A stretch of DNA of 64,000 nucleotides from Lactobacillus huangpiensis (GCF_019972815.1 NZ_BPPA01000014.1:18785-82784); one strand, 5' to 3'. Shown: positions 20,408-27,753, counted from the stretch's first letter. Notes: generated by a model from the letters alone, not told the origin. Numbers and translations are program-made.

Positions 20408-20566
20408 TCAATTATTAATTAAATACTCAATTAATAAAAAATCATTTTCCATGCTCTCTTGATAAACATCTAGATAAAATTGAATAAAAATTAAGCAGGT
20501 GATTAATACCAAAATACTGCTAAGAAAAGCATTAGCTTTTAGTCTTAGTCTTTTGTTTTTGATCAT
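20408..20566 (-). CDS. comGG: ComGG-like minor pseudopilin (very short)
   Basis: A 52-codon gene easily missed because of its size. ATG at 20564-20566 follows GAGAAGG by 6 nt, and the reading frame overlaps the end of comGF by 35 nt. The product has a basic N-terminus (MIKNKRLRLKANAF) followed by a hydrophobic helix (SSILVLITCLIFIQFYLDVY) and an acidic tail. Position as the last comG gene, size class and single N-terminal helix fit ComGG, which lacks the usual Gly-Phe-Thr cleavage motif. Assignment rests on position and topology. Confidence 0.65.
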   Translation of the reverse strand: MIKNKRLRLKANAFLSSILVLITCLIFIQFYLDVYQESMENDFLLIEYLINN

Positions 20567-21098
20567 TTAATACCTTCTCTTTCTCTTTTTTTGTCGGTCT
20601 AGAGCTAAATTTAAAATATAATTCTGATTTTCTGCCGTCTGTTTCTGTAACTTCTATTTTCACCATTCTATCATTGGTTGTAAAGCTAGACCTTTTTACA
20701 TCTAACAATAGGGGCATATGTCCGCCTTCAGGAGTGGTTACGCGCAACATATTTTTATACTGAGTCAAACGATATATTGTATCTTTCCCTTGCGCATCAA
20801 TTTTCTTAAAAACAGCCTTTTCAGAATTAGATCTCTCTGGTAAGGTAAATACTTTTTCATTCTGTTTCTCTTTAATAAATCGATTTAGTTGCACATATGA
20901 AAATACAATGTCATCAGTCCGATGTTGAACTTTATTTACTAAAGTAAGGCTTTTTACTAAATTCTGTAAAATTAGAACTACCACCAATGTCACAAACACC
21001 GCAAATACTGCTTCCGCCAAAATGAAGCCTTTAGTTTTTAATTTTGTATGTCTTTTTTTCTGCCATATCATAAATGCTATTACTACCATTAAGCTCAT
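20532..21098 (-). CDS. comGF: competence pseudopilin ComGF
   Basis: Minor pseudopilin of the DNA-uptake pseudopilus. A type IV prepilin signal, TKGFILAEAVFAVFVTLVVV, puts the prepilin-peptidase cut after the Gly at about residue 24 of the longest frame. A beta-rich domain follows, with a basic KKEKEKVLNDQKQKTKTKS end. The frame is open to 21098, but the likelier start is the ATG at 21069-21071 (MIWQKKR), which gives a normal short leader of about 15 residues. It overlaps comGE upstream and comGG downstream. Confidence 0.8.
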   Translation of the reverse strand: MSLMVVIAFMIWQKKRHTKLKTKGFILAEAVFAVFVTLVVVLILQNLVKSLTLVNKVQHRTDDIVFSYVQLNRFIKEKQNEKVFTLPERSNSEKAVFKKIDAQGKDTIYRLTQYKNMLRVTTPEGGHMPLLLDVKRSSFTTNDRMVKIEVTETDGRKSELYFKFSSRPTKKEKEKVLNDQKQKTKTKS

Positions 21099-21306
21099 AA
21101 ATATGATCGTGGATTAATATTCTTTTTAATCCATGCTTTTTCAAAACACTCCAAGCATATGTGCGATCAGTCTTTTGTTCTACTTTACGCTCAATTATTC
21201 TACTTTCTCTGACTGTTAAAGCTAACGTTATGACACTGATTGTTGCGATCATCAAACCAATCATGCTTTCTGCCATTAGGAACCCACTCTTTTTCCTATT
21301 TATCAT
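21031..21306 (-). CDS. comGE: competence pseudopilin ComGE
   Basis: About 91 residues with a short basic leader and a prepilin motif, KSGFLMAESMIGLMIATISV, followed by a small variable domain. It overlaps comGD by 11 nt and comGF by 41-68 nt depending on the start used there. ATG at 21304-21306 is preferred; the adjacent TTG is the other choice. Assigned by order within comG and by the pilin helix. Confidence 0.75.
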   Translation of the reverse strand: MINRKKSGFLMAESMIGLMIATISVITLALTVRESRIIERKVEQKTDRTYAWSVLKKHGLKRILIHDHIYELNGSNSIYDMAEKKTYKIKN

Positions 21307-21727
21307 CAATTGCTCGTCCCCAAGTCATTTGCAACTTCACTTTTCGTGTATAGTGATGGTTAGTAACAGTAATTGTGTGAGGTGGTAACGAACCACTAAT
21401 TGAAATTTTTAATAGACTTAAGTTACTTATACTTATTTGTGGTTTTATTTTTATTGTCTGCGGCTTTTTTCCACCAATAATTATCAATTTTTTTGACGGA
21501 GGATAATATCTGACTATACTTGTGCGGTTTTGTATAGCTGATCTTCTTGCTGCATGTTCAATAGAGCTTTTAATCTCTTTGACCGTGTTTTCCAATATCA
21601 GCTTTTCCCTATATTCATTTATTTTTATAGTGCCTAGACCCACTAATCCAAGCATAATAGTGAGGGTAACAACCATTTCAGCCAGAGTAAATCCTTGCAA
21701 CTTGAACTTATTTAGCATTTTTTTCAA
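21296..21727 (-). CDS. comGD: competence pseudopilin ComGD
   Basis: About 143 residues. The prepilin signal LQGFTLAEMVVTLTIML has Glu at +5 after the cleavage site, as required for pilin assembly. A GspH-like beta domain follows. Start is TTG 21727 or ATG 21718, and the gene overlaps the end of comGC by about 20 nt, implying translational coupling. Confidence 0.82.
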   Translation of the reverse strand: MKKMLNKFKLQGFTLAEMVVTLTIMLGLVGLGTIKINEYREKLILENTVKEIKSSIEHAARRSAIQNRTSIVRYYPPSKKLIIIGGKKPQTIKIKPQISISNLSLLKISISGSLPPHTITVTNHHYTRKVKLQMTWGRAIDDK

Positions 21728-22046
21728 CTACACCATCATTTACAGTATAGTTTTTAGACTTTGAGAATTGCTTCTTCGTTAAGTAGCCATCATCAAACAT
21801 ATTTTGAAAGTTAATTTCTTTACCATTACGGTCTTTATCATCCTCATAAAGTGTGGCTTGAGTTTGCAAAGTCGATTTAAAAGCATCATTAGTCCTGTCA
21901 CTAGCATTATTTTTCTGCTTAGTTAAATTTGGTGCGATGATTATAAGCAGCATCACTATGATTGCAACCACTACTACCATTTCAATCAAAGTAAAACCTT
22001 TTACCTTACGTTTATCAGTTGTAGATTTTGTTATGATGTTTTTCAC
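21708..22046 (-). CDS. comGC: major competence pseudopilin ComGC
   Basis: 112 residues. The prepilin signal is VKGFTLIEMVVVVAIIVMLL with cleavage after Gly. The C-terminal domain is short, acidic and Asn-rich. ComGC is the main subunit of the competence pseudopilus that binds and pulls in DNA. It needs a prepilin peptidase (ComC), which is not in this window. It lies 9 nt after comGB. Confidence 0.9.
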   Translation of the reverse strand: MKNIITKSTTDKRKVKGFTLIEMVVVVAIIVMLLIIIAPNLTKQKNNASDRTNDAFKSTLQTQATLYEDDKDRNGKEINFQNMFDDGYLTKKQFSKSKNYTVNDGVVEKNAK

Positions 22047-22055
22047 TTTTTCCTC

Positions 22056-23060
22056 CTATATTTCCTGCATCATTGCATACATTGGCAATAAAAGTTTCAA
22101 ATATAATCCAATAATGCATAAACCAATTAAAATAAAACAAATGGGTTGAACATTTACTATTAGTTTTTCTATTTTTTGTGTTAGATCGTTAAAAAAAGAA
22201 CGTCCTAATAATAAAAACTTCTTACTCAAGTCATCTCTTGTTGATCCGGCTTTTAATAGCAATAAAATTTCATTAGGCAAAAATTGCTCTTTTTCTATGA
22301 TTTCTTCAGGATTCATCCCCTTAGCCAGCTGTTTTCCAACCTTTTTTCCTACATATTGCTGTAAAGATCCCTTAACTTGCATAGCTGAATAGTCACAAAT
22401 CTTTTGCAAGGAAAAGCCACTAGCCAGTAGTAGTCCGGTGTCATAGATCAAGATATATTTCACATAAATTTGAATTAATGGCCCAACAATTGGAAAGCTA
22501 CTAAGTCTCTTCAAAGAGCGATAATCTTGTTTTCTCAATAAGAAAATCATTCTACACATGAAATAAACTAAACTTAAACTCAAAATTAATAAAAGCAATA
22601 ACAGGTAGTCTCCAGTATGTTCACCAGATTCAGCAAACTGATTGGATACAAAAGTCTGCATAAACAATAAAAGAAAAATCATCATTAACACTAAAATAAA
22701 AGGGTATGTCATTTCAGATTTTAACTTTTTTATTTGTTCATGTTTCAAACGAGTTAGAGTCGCAATTTGGGTAAGACATTCAATTAGGTTTCCCTGTACC
22801 ATTGACAGCTCAATCTGAGTAGCAATAGTCTTAGAAAAGCCCAAATTAAGCATTTCGAAACTTAGTTTTTTTCCTGACTGAATGCTGTTACTTAACCTAT
22901 TAAATAAGTTCTTTCTTTTAGGCCATATTATTGGCATCATTTCTAAACTGGTATTTAACGAAAAGCCATTTGATAAACTATTTTGTAAATATTCTAGAAA
23001 TTCAATCCGTTCTTTATTTGTTAGCTTATCCTGCCTGAAATTGTTCAAAGACCTGTTCAC
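22056..23060 (-). CDS. comGB: competence type II-secretion-like membrane protein ComGB
   Basis: 334 residues of the GspF/PilC family, the polytopic inner-membrane platform for pseudopilus assembly. Two similar T2SSF domains carry membrane segments at about 120-140, 150-175 and near the C-terminus (ICFILIGLCIIGLYLKLLLP). GTG at 23058-23060 follows GGAAAGGAAAAG and overlaps the end of comGA by 35 nt. Confidence 0.9.
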   Translation of the reverse strand: MNRSLNNFRQDKLTNKERIEFLEYLQNSLSNGFSLNTSLEMMPIIWPKRKNLFNRLSNSIQSGKKLSFEMLNLGFSKTIATQIELSMVQGNLIECLTQIATLTRLKHEQIKKLKSEMTYPFILVLMMIFLLLFMQTFVSNQFAESGEHTGDYLLLLLLILSLSLVYFMCRMIFLLRKQDYRSLKRLSSFPIVGPLIQIYVKYILIYDTGLLLASGFSLQKICDYSAMQVKGSLQQYVGKKVGKQLAKGMNPEEIIEKEQFLPNEILLLLKAGSTRDDLSKKFLLLGRSFFNDLTQKIEKLIVNVQPICFILIGLCIIGLYLKLLLPMYAMMQEI

Positions 23061-24000
23061 TAATTCTTTTCCTTTCCTTTAGCTTGACCAAATTTTGGTG
23101 CCAACTAACATAATCACCTCGTTTATGCTTGCTTATGTCTGCCTGTAATTGATGTCCACTATCAATATCCATTAAGCAGGCAAAACCCGTATTAGTTGGC
23201 AGTAAGCGTTGATAGCTAACAGCGGTCAAACAATTATAAAGATCAGCCGCATTAATATTTAGACTTTCCAATCTCGAAATAGTCTGCAAAGTACTTTTGG
23301 CATGAACAGTTGCAAAAACAAGATGGCCACTTAGAGCAGCATCTACTGCCAGCCTTGCAGTTATTGCATTTCTAATTTCACCGATTATTAGAATATCTGG
23401 TCTATGACGTAAAGCTGCTTCAAGCAACCTGGAATATGTGATTTCCGCTGTCATGTTAACCTGCGTTTGTAAAAAATTTATTTCATGTATTTCAACAGGA
23501 TCTTCAATCGTCATAACCATCTGATTTTGACCTATCATTTTTGCCAAGTTATACATAGTTGTAGTTTTACCCGATCCTGTAGGACCACTTGTAACTATTA
23601 AGCCTCTTCTTTGAGCCAAAGTTTTCAGATTCTCAATTTGTTCATCAAAAAAATATTTACCTGTACTTATCTGATAAATAATTCTAATTACCAAAGATTC
23701 ATGATCATTGAAATCTCCAATACTTGATAACCGCAAGTAATATATTTGTCCCTTAAAATCATATTCGAATGCTCCTACTTGTGGTCTACGATGTTCGGCT
23801 ATATCCATTTGAGCAGCAAATTTTAGAAAATTGATCATTTCTTTGCCTTCTCTTATTGAATATTCAGCCTGATTTTCTATACCCATAATTGTGCGAAATC
23901 TCACAACTAGATTAACTCCCCGCATTAAAAAGAAAATGTCACTTGAATGCTTATTTATTGCATCTTCAATTAAAGAATTAACAGCTTCTTTGATTTTCAT
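23026..24000 (-). CDS. comGA: competence assembly ATPase ComGA
   Basis: 324-residue GspE/PilB-type secretion ATPase that powers pseudopilus assembly. Walker A is GPTGSGKTT (139-147), the Asp-box/Walker B region is DILIIGEIRN, and the His box is VFATVHAKS. There is no N-terminal GspE extension, as in other ComGA proteins. GGAGG lies 5 nt before the ATG. It is the first gene of a seven-gene overlapping operon; no ComX/SigH-type promoter was confidently seen. Confidence 0.95.
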   Translation of the reverse strand: MKIKEAVNSLIEDAINKHSSDIFFLMRGVNLVVRFRTIMGIENQAEYSIREGKEMINFLKFAAQMDIAEHRRPQVGAFEYDFKGQIYYLRLSSIGDFNDHESLVIRIIYQISTGKYFFDEQIENLKTLAQRRGLIVTSGPTGSGKTTTMYNLAKMIGQNQMVMTIEDPVEIHEINFLQTQVNMTAEITYSRLLEAALRHRPDILIIGEIRNAITARLAVDAALSGHLVFATVHAKSTLQTISRLESLNINAADLYNCLTAVSYQRLLPTNTGFACLMDIDSGHQLQADISKHKRGDYVSWHQNLVKLKERKRISEQVFEQFQAG

Positions 24001-24067
24001 AAAAACCTCCTTATCTTGCTACCATTATTAATTACGCAAAAAAAAGAATTTTTCTCATATAACAAAA

Positions 24068-24091
24068 AAGCTCACACAATTGTGTGAGCTT
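24068..24091 (-). terminator. rho-independent terminator
   Basis: Perfect palindrome AAGCTCACACAA / TTGTGTGAGCTT, 28 nt past the stop of the oxidoreductase gene at 24119 and followed leftward by TTTTTTG. It insulates comGA from the gene upstream. Confidence 0.85.
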
Positions 24092-24118
24092 AACTAAAAT
24101 AACTAATGAGAAAGAAAG

Positions 24119-24652
24119 CTATTTGTTGCTTAAAATATAGTCAACATATCTCTCAGATTCTTTTTTTAACTGTTCATCTGTTAGATTTTGCATTACTCCT
24201 TGGAGGATAAAAGGTTTCAGAAATTTTGTCCCAATCAAGTTACTTGTAGCTTTAAAAGGAATAAGCATTTCATCAATGGTATAATAAAAATCACCGTAAA
24301 TATGATAATTTTTAGCTGGAGCACCAGTAGAAACAGCAATAATCATCTCTTTGCCTTTAAGAGCATTTCCGCTACTTCCATAAGCCCAGCCATGTAGAAG
24401 AACTTTGTCTTCCCATTTTTTTAATAAGCTGGGGGAACTATACCAGTACATTGGAAATTGTAAAACTATTCTACCGGCTTTTTCTAACAGACTTTGCTCT
24501 AATTCTACATCTATTTTTTCATTTGGATACTTTTCGTATTCATCCCTTACTATCACCTCCTTTGAAGAATTTTTCAGAACTTCTTGTTTCAAAGCTTTAT
24601 TTACTCGTGAATTATTTATATGAGGATGAAAAATTAAAACTAAAGTTTTCAA
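24119..24652 (-). CDS. NAD(P)H-dependent oxidoreductase, flavodoxin fold (KefF/MdaB-like)
   Basis: 177 residues. FHPHINNSRVNKAL near the N-terminus, VLQFPMYWYSSPSLLKKWED in the middle and STGAPAKNYH are typical of the flavodoxin_2 quinone/nitro-reductase family, which binds FMN and reduces quinones by two electrons. It lies 23 nt behind a membrane-anchored flavodoxin on the same strand, so the two are probably co-transcribed. Confidence 0.88.
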   Translation of the reverse strand: MKTLVLIFHPHINNSRVNKALKQEVLKNSSKEVIVRDEYEKYPNEKIDVELEQSLLEKAGRIVLQFPMYWYSSPSLLKKWEDKVLLHGWAYGSSGNALKGKEMIIAVSTGAPAKNYHIYGDFYYTIDEMLIPFKATSNLIGTKFLKPFILQGVMQNLTDEQLKKESERYVDYILSNK

Positions 24653-24675
24653 TATGGTTTCCTTTCTTTTTATGT

Positions 24676-25353
24676 TTAATATCCTAAATCATGAAGCCAA
24701 GAATCTACTTTGGCTTTGGCAGAAGCAGCATTTTCTCCTTTAATTTCAAAGCCTTTTTTCAATTTTGCTTTTGGAAAAACATTATGAATAGTATTTAATG
24801 ACTTGCCCCAACCTGAACTCGCATTTGTAGAAAAGGGTATTATTGTTTTATTATTAAGGTCGACCTGATCCATAAAAGTCCTGACAATCATTGGAATATC
24901 ATCCCACCAAATTGGGTAACCCAAAAAGATGGTGTCATATTTAGAAACTATAGGCAGCTCCCCTTCTATTTTTGGTCTAGCCTTATTTTTTTGCTCCCTT
25001 TCTGCTTGACTTACTGTTTTATCATAAGACTTTGGATAAGCTACCCTGGGTTTAATCTCAAAAATTTGAGCACCAGTAACTTTTTTAATTTCATCAGCGA
25101 TACGCGCAGTATTTCCTCGCTTTAAATTAACTCCAGGATAATTTTGACCAGATCTTGAAAAATAAACGATTAAAACGTGACTTCTGTTTAAACTTTTTAC
25201 TTTTTTAGTTGAAACCTGTTCATTTCTTTTGTCATCAGCTTTTTCCTGAGCCTGATTTCTATTTATAAACCAGTACATGCCTAAACCCAGAAACACTAGT
25301 ATTAAAAGTAAGACCACAATAACTGTAGTTTTCTGCTTTGAAAATTTTTTCAT
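24676..25353 (-). CDS. membrane-anchored flavodoxin
   Basis: 225 residues. An N-terminal membrane segment (about 9-30) is followed by a charged linker and then a flavodoxin domain from about residue 58: VLIVYFSRSGQNYPGVNLKR, the FMN-contacting region LGYPIWWDDIPMIVRTFMD, and FSTNASSGWGKS. Similar extracytoplasmic flavodoxins occur in lactobacilli. The orientation (Lys/Arg just inside) suggests an outward-facing domain, which would be unusual for FMN redox chemistry. The partner is probably the oxidoreductase downstream. Confidence 0.85.
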   Translation of the reverse strand: MKKFSKQKTTVIVVLLLILVFLGLGMYWFINRNQAQEKADDKRNEQVSTKKVKSLNRSHVLIVYFSRSGQNYPGVNLKRGNTARIADEIKKVTGAQIFEIKPRVAYPKSYDKTVSQAEREQKNKARPKIEGELPIVSKYDTIFLGYPIWWDDIPMIVRTFMDQVDLNNKTIIPFSTNASSGWGKSLNTIHNVFPKAKLKKGFEIKGENAASAKAKVDSWLHDLGY

Positions 25354-25551
25354 TGATATTCTCCCAAAGTCTGCTTATAAAATTAATGATTGATTCGTTT
25401 ATCAAATTATAAAAGCTAATAAATATAAGTTAGTTTTTTATATTTATTATTTCTCATTTACATAAAATTTATAGTTTGCCTGGCTTTATTGCCGTTCACC
25501 ACCTTTTACAATAAAAGTTTAAAGTCACGGTTAATAATTGTCTAATACTTA

Positions 25552-25575
25552 AAAAGCATGCTTAATCATGCTTTT
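25552..25575 (-). terminator. second (tandem) terminator-like hairpin
   Basis: AAAAGCATG / CATGCTTTT stem with a 6-nt loop followed leftward by TTTTTAAG. It stands 36 nt beyond the first terminator after the VOC gene. Confidence 0.6.
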
Positions 25576-25610
25576 GTCGCAATAAATCAGAAAATTTCAC
25601 AAATAAAAAA

Positions 25611-25630
25611 ACATACAATAGTCTGTATGT
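25611..25630 (-). terminator. rho-independent terminator of the VOC gene
   Basis: ACATACA / TGTATGT hairpin with a 6-nt loop and a T7 tract leftward, 26 nt past the stop codon at 25656. Confidence 0.8.
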
Positions 25631-25655
25631 TCTTTATTTTATTTTTTAAAAACGT

Positions 25656-26036
25656 TTATATATAATTGGAAATTTCAATTAGATTCTGATCTGGATCTCT
25701 AACGTAAATTGATTTTATTTTTCCCTCAGCACCAGTTCGCAAAACTGGCCCTAAAACGATATGTAAGTTATTTTTTTGAAAAGTCTTCAGTAAATCATCA
25801 ATTGGCTTATCACTGATCAGACAAATATCTCCAGACCCTGGCGTTGGAAATTCAGCTTTAGGATCAATTTCATGTCCCAATTCATGTAAATTAATTTTTT
25901 GATGTCCAAGTTTTAAAGCAGTCCGGCCATTTTGAAAATTAATTGTTTCTATACCAAAATATTTATGGTAAAAATCAGTAGTTGTTTTAATATCTTTAAC
26001 TGTAAGCACTAAATGATCAAGTCCAATTATAGCCAT
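25656..26036 (-). CDS. VOC-family metalloprotein (glyoxalase/bleomycin-resistance fold)
   Basis: 126 residues starting at ATG 26034-26036, 6 nt after GGGGAGG. The VOC repeat pattern is clear: GLDHLVLTVKDIKTTTDFYH at the start and SIYVRDPDQNLIEISNY at the end. The metal-ligand positions His (LDHLVL), His/Glu (INLHELGHE) and Glu (LIEIS) are present. The family includes glyoxalase I, fosfomycin thiol transferases and dioxygenases, and the small size does not separate them. Monocistronic. Confidence 0.88.
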   Translation of the reverse strand: MAIIGLDHLVLTVKDIKTTTDFYHKYFGIETINFQNGRTALKLGHQKINLHELGHEIDPKAEFPTPGSGDICLISDKPIDDLLKTFQKNNLHIVLGPVLRTGAEGKIKSIYVRDPDQNLIEISNYI

Positions 26037-26122
26037 ATTTGCCTCCCCTTTTTTGCGATTATTATATAATGACACAGAGAAAAATGTTTGGATTTGGTTT
26101 TGAGTGTTTGTTTCAAACAAAA

Positions 26123-26146
26123 AAAGCAACACTTTCGTGTTGCTTT
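26123..26146 (-). terminator. rho-independent terminator of an unannotated leftward transcript
   Basis: Stem AAAGCAACAC / GTGTTGCTTT with a TTTC loop and a T7 run in the leftward direction only. It is upstream of the VOC gene, so it must end a transcript coming from the right, most simply the small ORF at 26194-26295. Confidence 0.85.
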
Positions 26147-26193
26147 AATCCATTAAATACCTATTCTTACTGCGATTTTAAAAACATACTTAT

Positions 26194-26295
26194 TTAGATA
26201 GAAAAATTTTTTATTATATGAATAAACACTAGGAATAATAAAATTAGATCTTCACAGATAATGAGTTGATATTTAAGGTTGAAACTTATTGGCAT
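26194..26295 (-). CDS. possible 33-residue membrane peptide
   Basis: ATG at 26293-26295 follows AGAAAGG, an exact 7-base match to the extended anti-Shine-Dalgarno sequence, by 9 nt. The 33 residues start MPISFNLKYQ and contain one hydrophobic helix (DLILLFLVFIHII, about 16-28) and end KNFSI. A strong terminator lies 48 nt past the stop. The size, single helix and separate terminator are like type I toxin or small regulatory membrane peptides, but I see no sequence match to Fst, TxpA/BsrG or Ldr. No clear promoter or antisense RNA was found. The frame could be fortuitous. Confidence 0.4.
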   Translation of the reverse strand: MPISFNLKYQLIICEDLILLFLVFIHIIKNFSI

Positions 26296-26889
26296 CACTC
26301 CCCTTTCTATTTAATAATTTCAGAGGTAAGCATAATTAAGTCAAAAAGCAATAAATTTTTGTTCTTAAATTAAAATTACTATTGGTTTTTAACTGAGTTA
26401 AAGAAAAAACTCTGTCAGAATCAAGTCTTTTTTGTAGTCTCAATTACCAATTTCTCATAATAATATAAGTTAGTGCAGCTTGCATATAAGTTTTTTATTA
26501 AAACCATTATTTAAGCATTATCAAAAGTTAAATAGGGTTATCCCCAATTTTCAATTTTTCATTATGGCAAACTATTTATTAATATTTAAAAATATATTAT
26601 TTTATTATTAATTTTAACCAAAAACAAAAGACAATTTTATCATTAACTTAATTTTACATTTTTCCTATATGTATCTATAAACTTCACTTAAAAATTAAAC
26701 CCATCACCGGTTATTACGCCAAAAAAAGTTAATCCACTTTTTCATAGCATTCATTTTTAATGAAGATAGCATCTTAATGTCTCTTTATTCCCAAATTTTT
26801 ACCTTATCATCTACCGTTATAGGTGTTATAAAAAAGAGACCGATAAATTTTAGCTATAATAAATACATATATAATATTTTTTGATAAAA

Positions 26890-27028
26890 TATTGATTAGC
26901 AATCTAAGTTGTAATCAAATAAACCTGATTACAGCCTAAGCCAACTATTAGAATTGTTACAATTCAAAAATTATATGCTAGGTAAAATGAATATGTAAAA
27001 ATCCATTAGTTGTGATTGCTAATCAATA
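26890..27028. repeat. 139-nt element with perfect 15-bp terminal inverted repeats (MITE-like)
   Basis: TATTGATTAGCAATC at 26890-26904 is repeated exactly in reverse complement at 27014-27028. Both ends carry TA at the outer edge, as for IS630/Tc1-type elements that duplicate TA. Inside are two more palindromes (GTAATCA / TGATTAC at 26911-26932 and GAATTG-TTA-CAATTC at 26951-26965). There is no ORF. It may be a miniature transposable element or a cruciform regulatory structure. No second copy was noticed in the window. Confidence 0.5.
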
Positions 27029-27251
27029 CATTGCAACAAAACATTTTTTATTGCTATTTTGTCTCTTTGTATATATCATTAACAAAGAAGTAAAAACTAC
27101 TAAAAATGTTTTCTTTAGCCCAGATATTATTAAATATGAACATTTTAATTGAACATATTTTATTTAGGCTACTACTAACCTCCCGTTTTTTTAAAATTGC
27201 AACATTTGATATTGCTTTTTCTACTACCACAAGTGATACTATATAAGTATA

Positions 27252-27331
27252 TAAAAAAGTAGTCGATGTTGAACGCAGACTACTAAATTAGTTAACACGA
27301 TGATAAAAATCATGCCGACCACTATGTGGAT
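27252..27331 (-). ncRNA. candidate small RNA, about 80 nt, divergent from XRE gene
   Basis: A near-consensus sigma-A promoter reads leftward: TTGACC at 27361-27366, a 17-nt spacer and TATAAT at 27338-27343. Transcription should start near 27331 and end at a terminator with stem GTAGTC / GACTAC (27258-27284) followed by T6. Between them are two small hairpins, CCAC-ATA-GTGG (27319-27329) and ATGAT-TTTT-ATCAT (27300-27313). No complete ORF fits before the terminator. A frame beginning ATG at 27311-27313 runs through the terminator. The RNA and its target are predictions. Confidence 0.6.
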
Positions 27332-27367
27332 GCTTTTATTATATTACCATTTATGATAGCGGTCAAG

Positions 27368-27387
27368 CACAAATACAATCATTTGTG
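27368..27387. promoter_or_regulatory. operator-like inverted repeat between XRE gene and small RNA
   Basis: CACAAAT-ACAATC-ATTTGTG is a 7-bp perfect inverted repeat. It lies 24 nt before the XRE start codon and touches the -35 box of the leftward small-RNA promoter. The XRE protein could bind here and control both directions. Confidence 0.45.
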
Positions 27388-27411
27388 ATACTTTTTTAAG
27401 GAAGAATTTGA

Positions 27412-27753
27412 ATGAATGTATATTCGCGTATTTTTGATACCGCTAAAAAACATGGCATGTCTATTAAAGAACTTGCTAGAAAAGCCCAAATTGGTGAAAA
27501 TAGTATTTATAGGTGGAAAACTATTAAACCTTCCACGCAATCTTTGACTAAAGTAGCTCGAGAATTGCACGTTTCTACTGATTATTTATTAGGTCAAGAA
27601 AAAGGTAGTAATAAAAAAGACTGCCTAGATATAGCTAATAAAAATGCTCAGTTATTATATGAAGGTCAACATGTACCCGAAAAATATGTCAACATGCTCC
27701 GCTTTATTATGGAAGAAGATCGCGCAGAAAAAACTAAAACTCCCGAAAATTAA
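27412..27753 (+). CDS. XRE-family transcriptional regulator
   Basis: 113 residues. The helix-turn-helix (about 3-62) reads MSIKELARKAQIGENSIYRW, then LTKVARELHVSTDYLLG, the classic Cro/C1 form with the tyrosine-leucine-leucine-glycine end. The C-terminal part is helical and acidic and may be for dimerisation. AAGGA precedes the ATG by about 10 nt. It stands alone between the AT-rich island and yebC. Such lone regulators often control a neighbour, here perhaps the small RNA. Confidence 0.88.
   Translation: MNVYSRIFDTAKKHGMSIKELARKAQIGENSIYRWKTIKPSTQSLTKVARELHVSTDYLLGQEKGSNKKDCLDIANKNAQLLYEGQHVPEKYVNMLRFIMEEDRAEKTKTPEN

Larger units (their letters stand above)
26147..27251. other. AT-rich intergenic island of about 1.1 kb
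   Basis: Very AT-rich stretch with no ORF longer than 60 codons. Within it I can support a 33-codon ORF (26194-26295) and a 139-nt inverted-repeat element (26890-27028). The remaining parts (about 26300-26890 and 27030-27250) show no convincing gene, promoter or hairpin. Confidence 0.5.

Noticed and set aside
26540..26549. DnaA-box-like TTATCCCCA in the AT-rich island
   Set aside because: It differs from TTATCCACA, is single, and no cluster, dnaA or dnaN lies near, so an origin is not supported.
26704..26772. A leftward ORF of 22 codons rich in Lys, Trp and Phe that could encode a small amphipathic peptide
   Set aside because: The ribosome site is weak (AAAGAG), no promoter or terminator frames it, and length alone gives no support.
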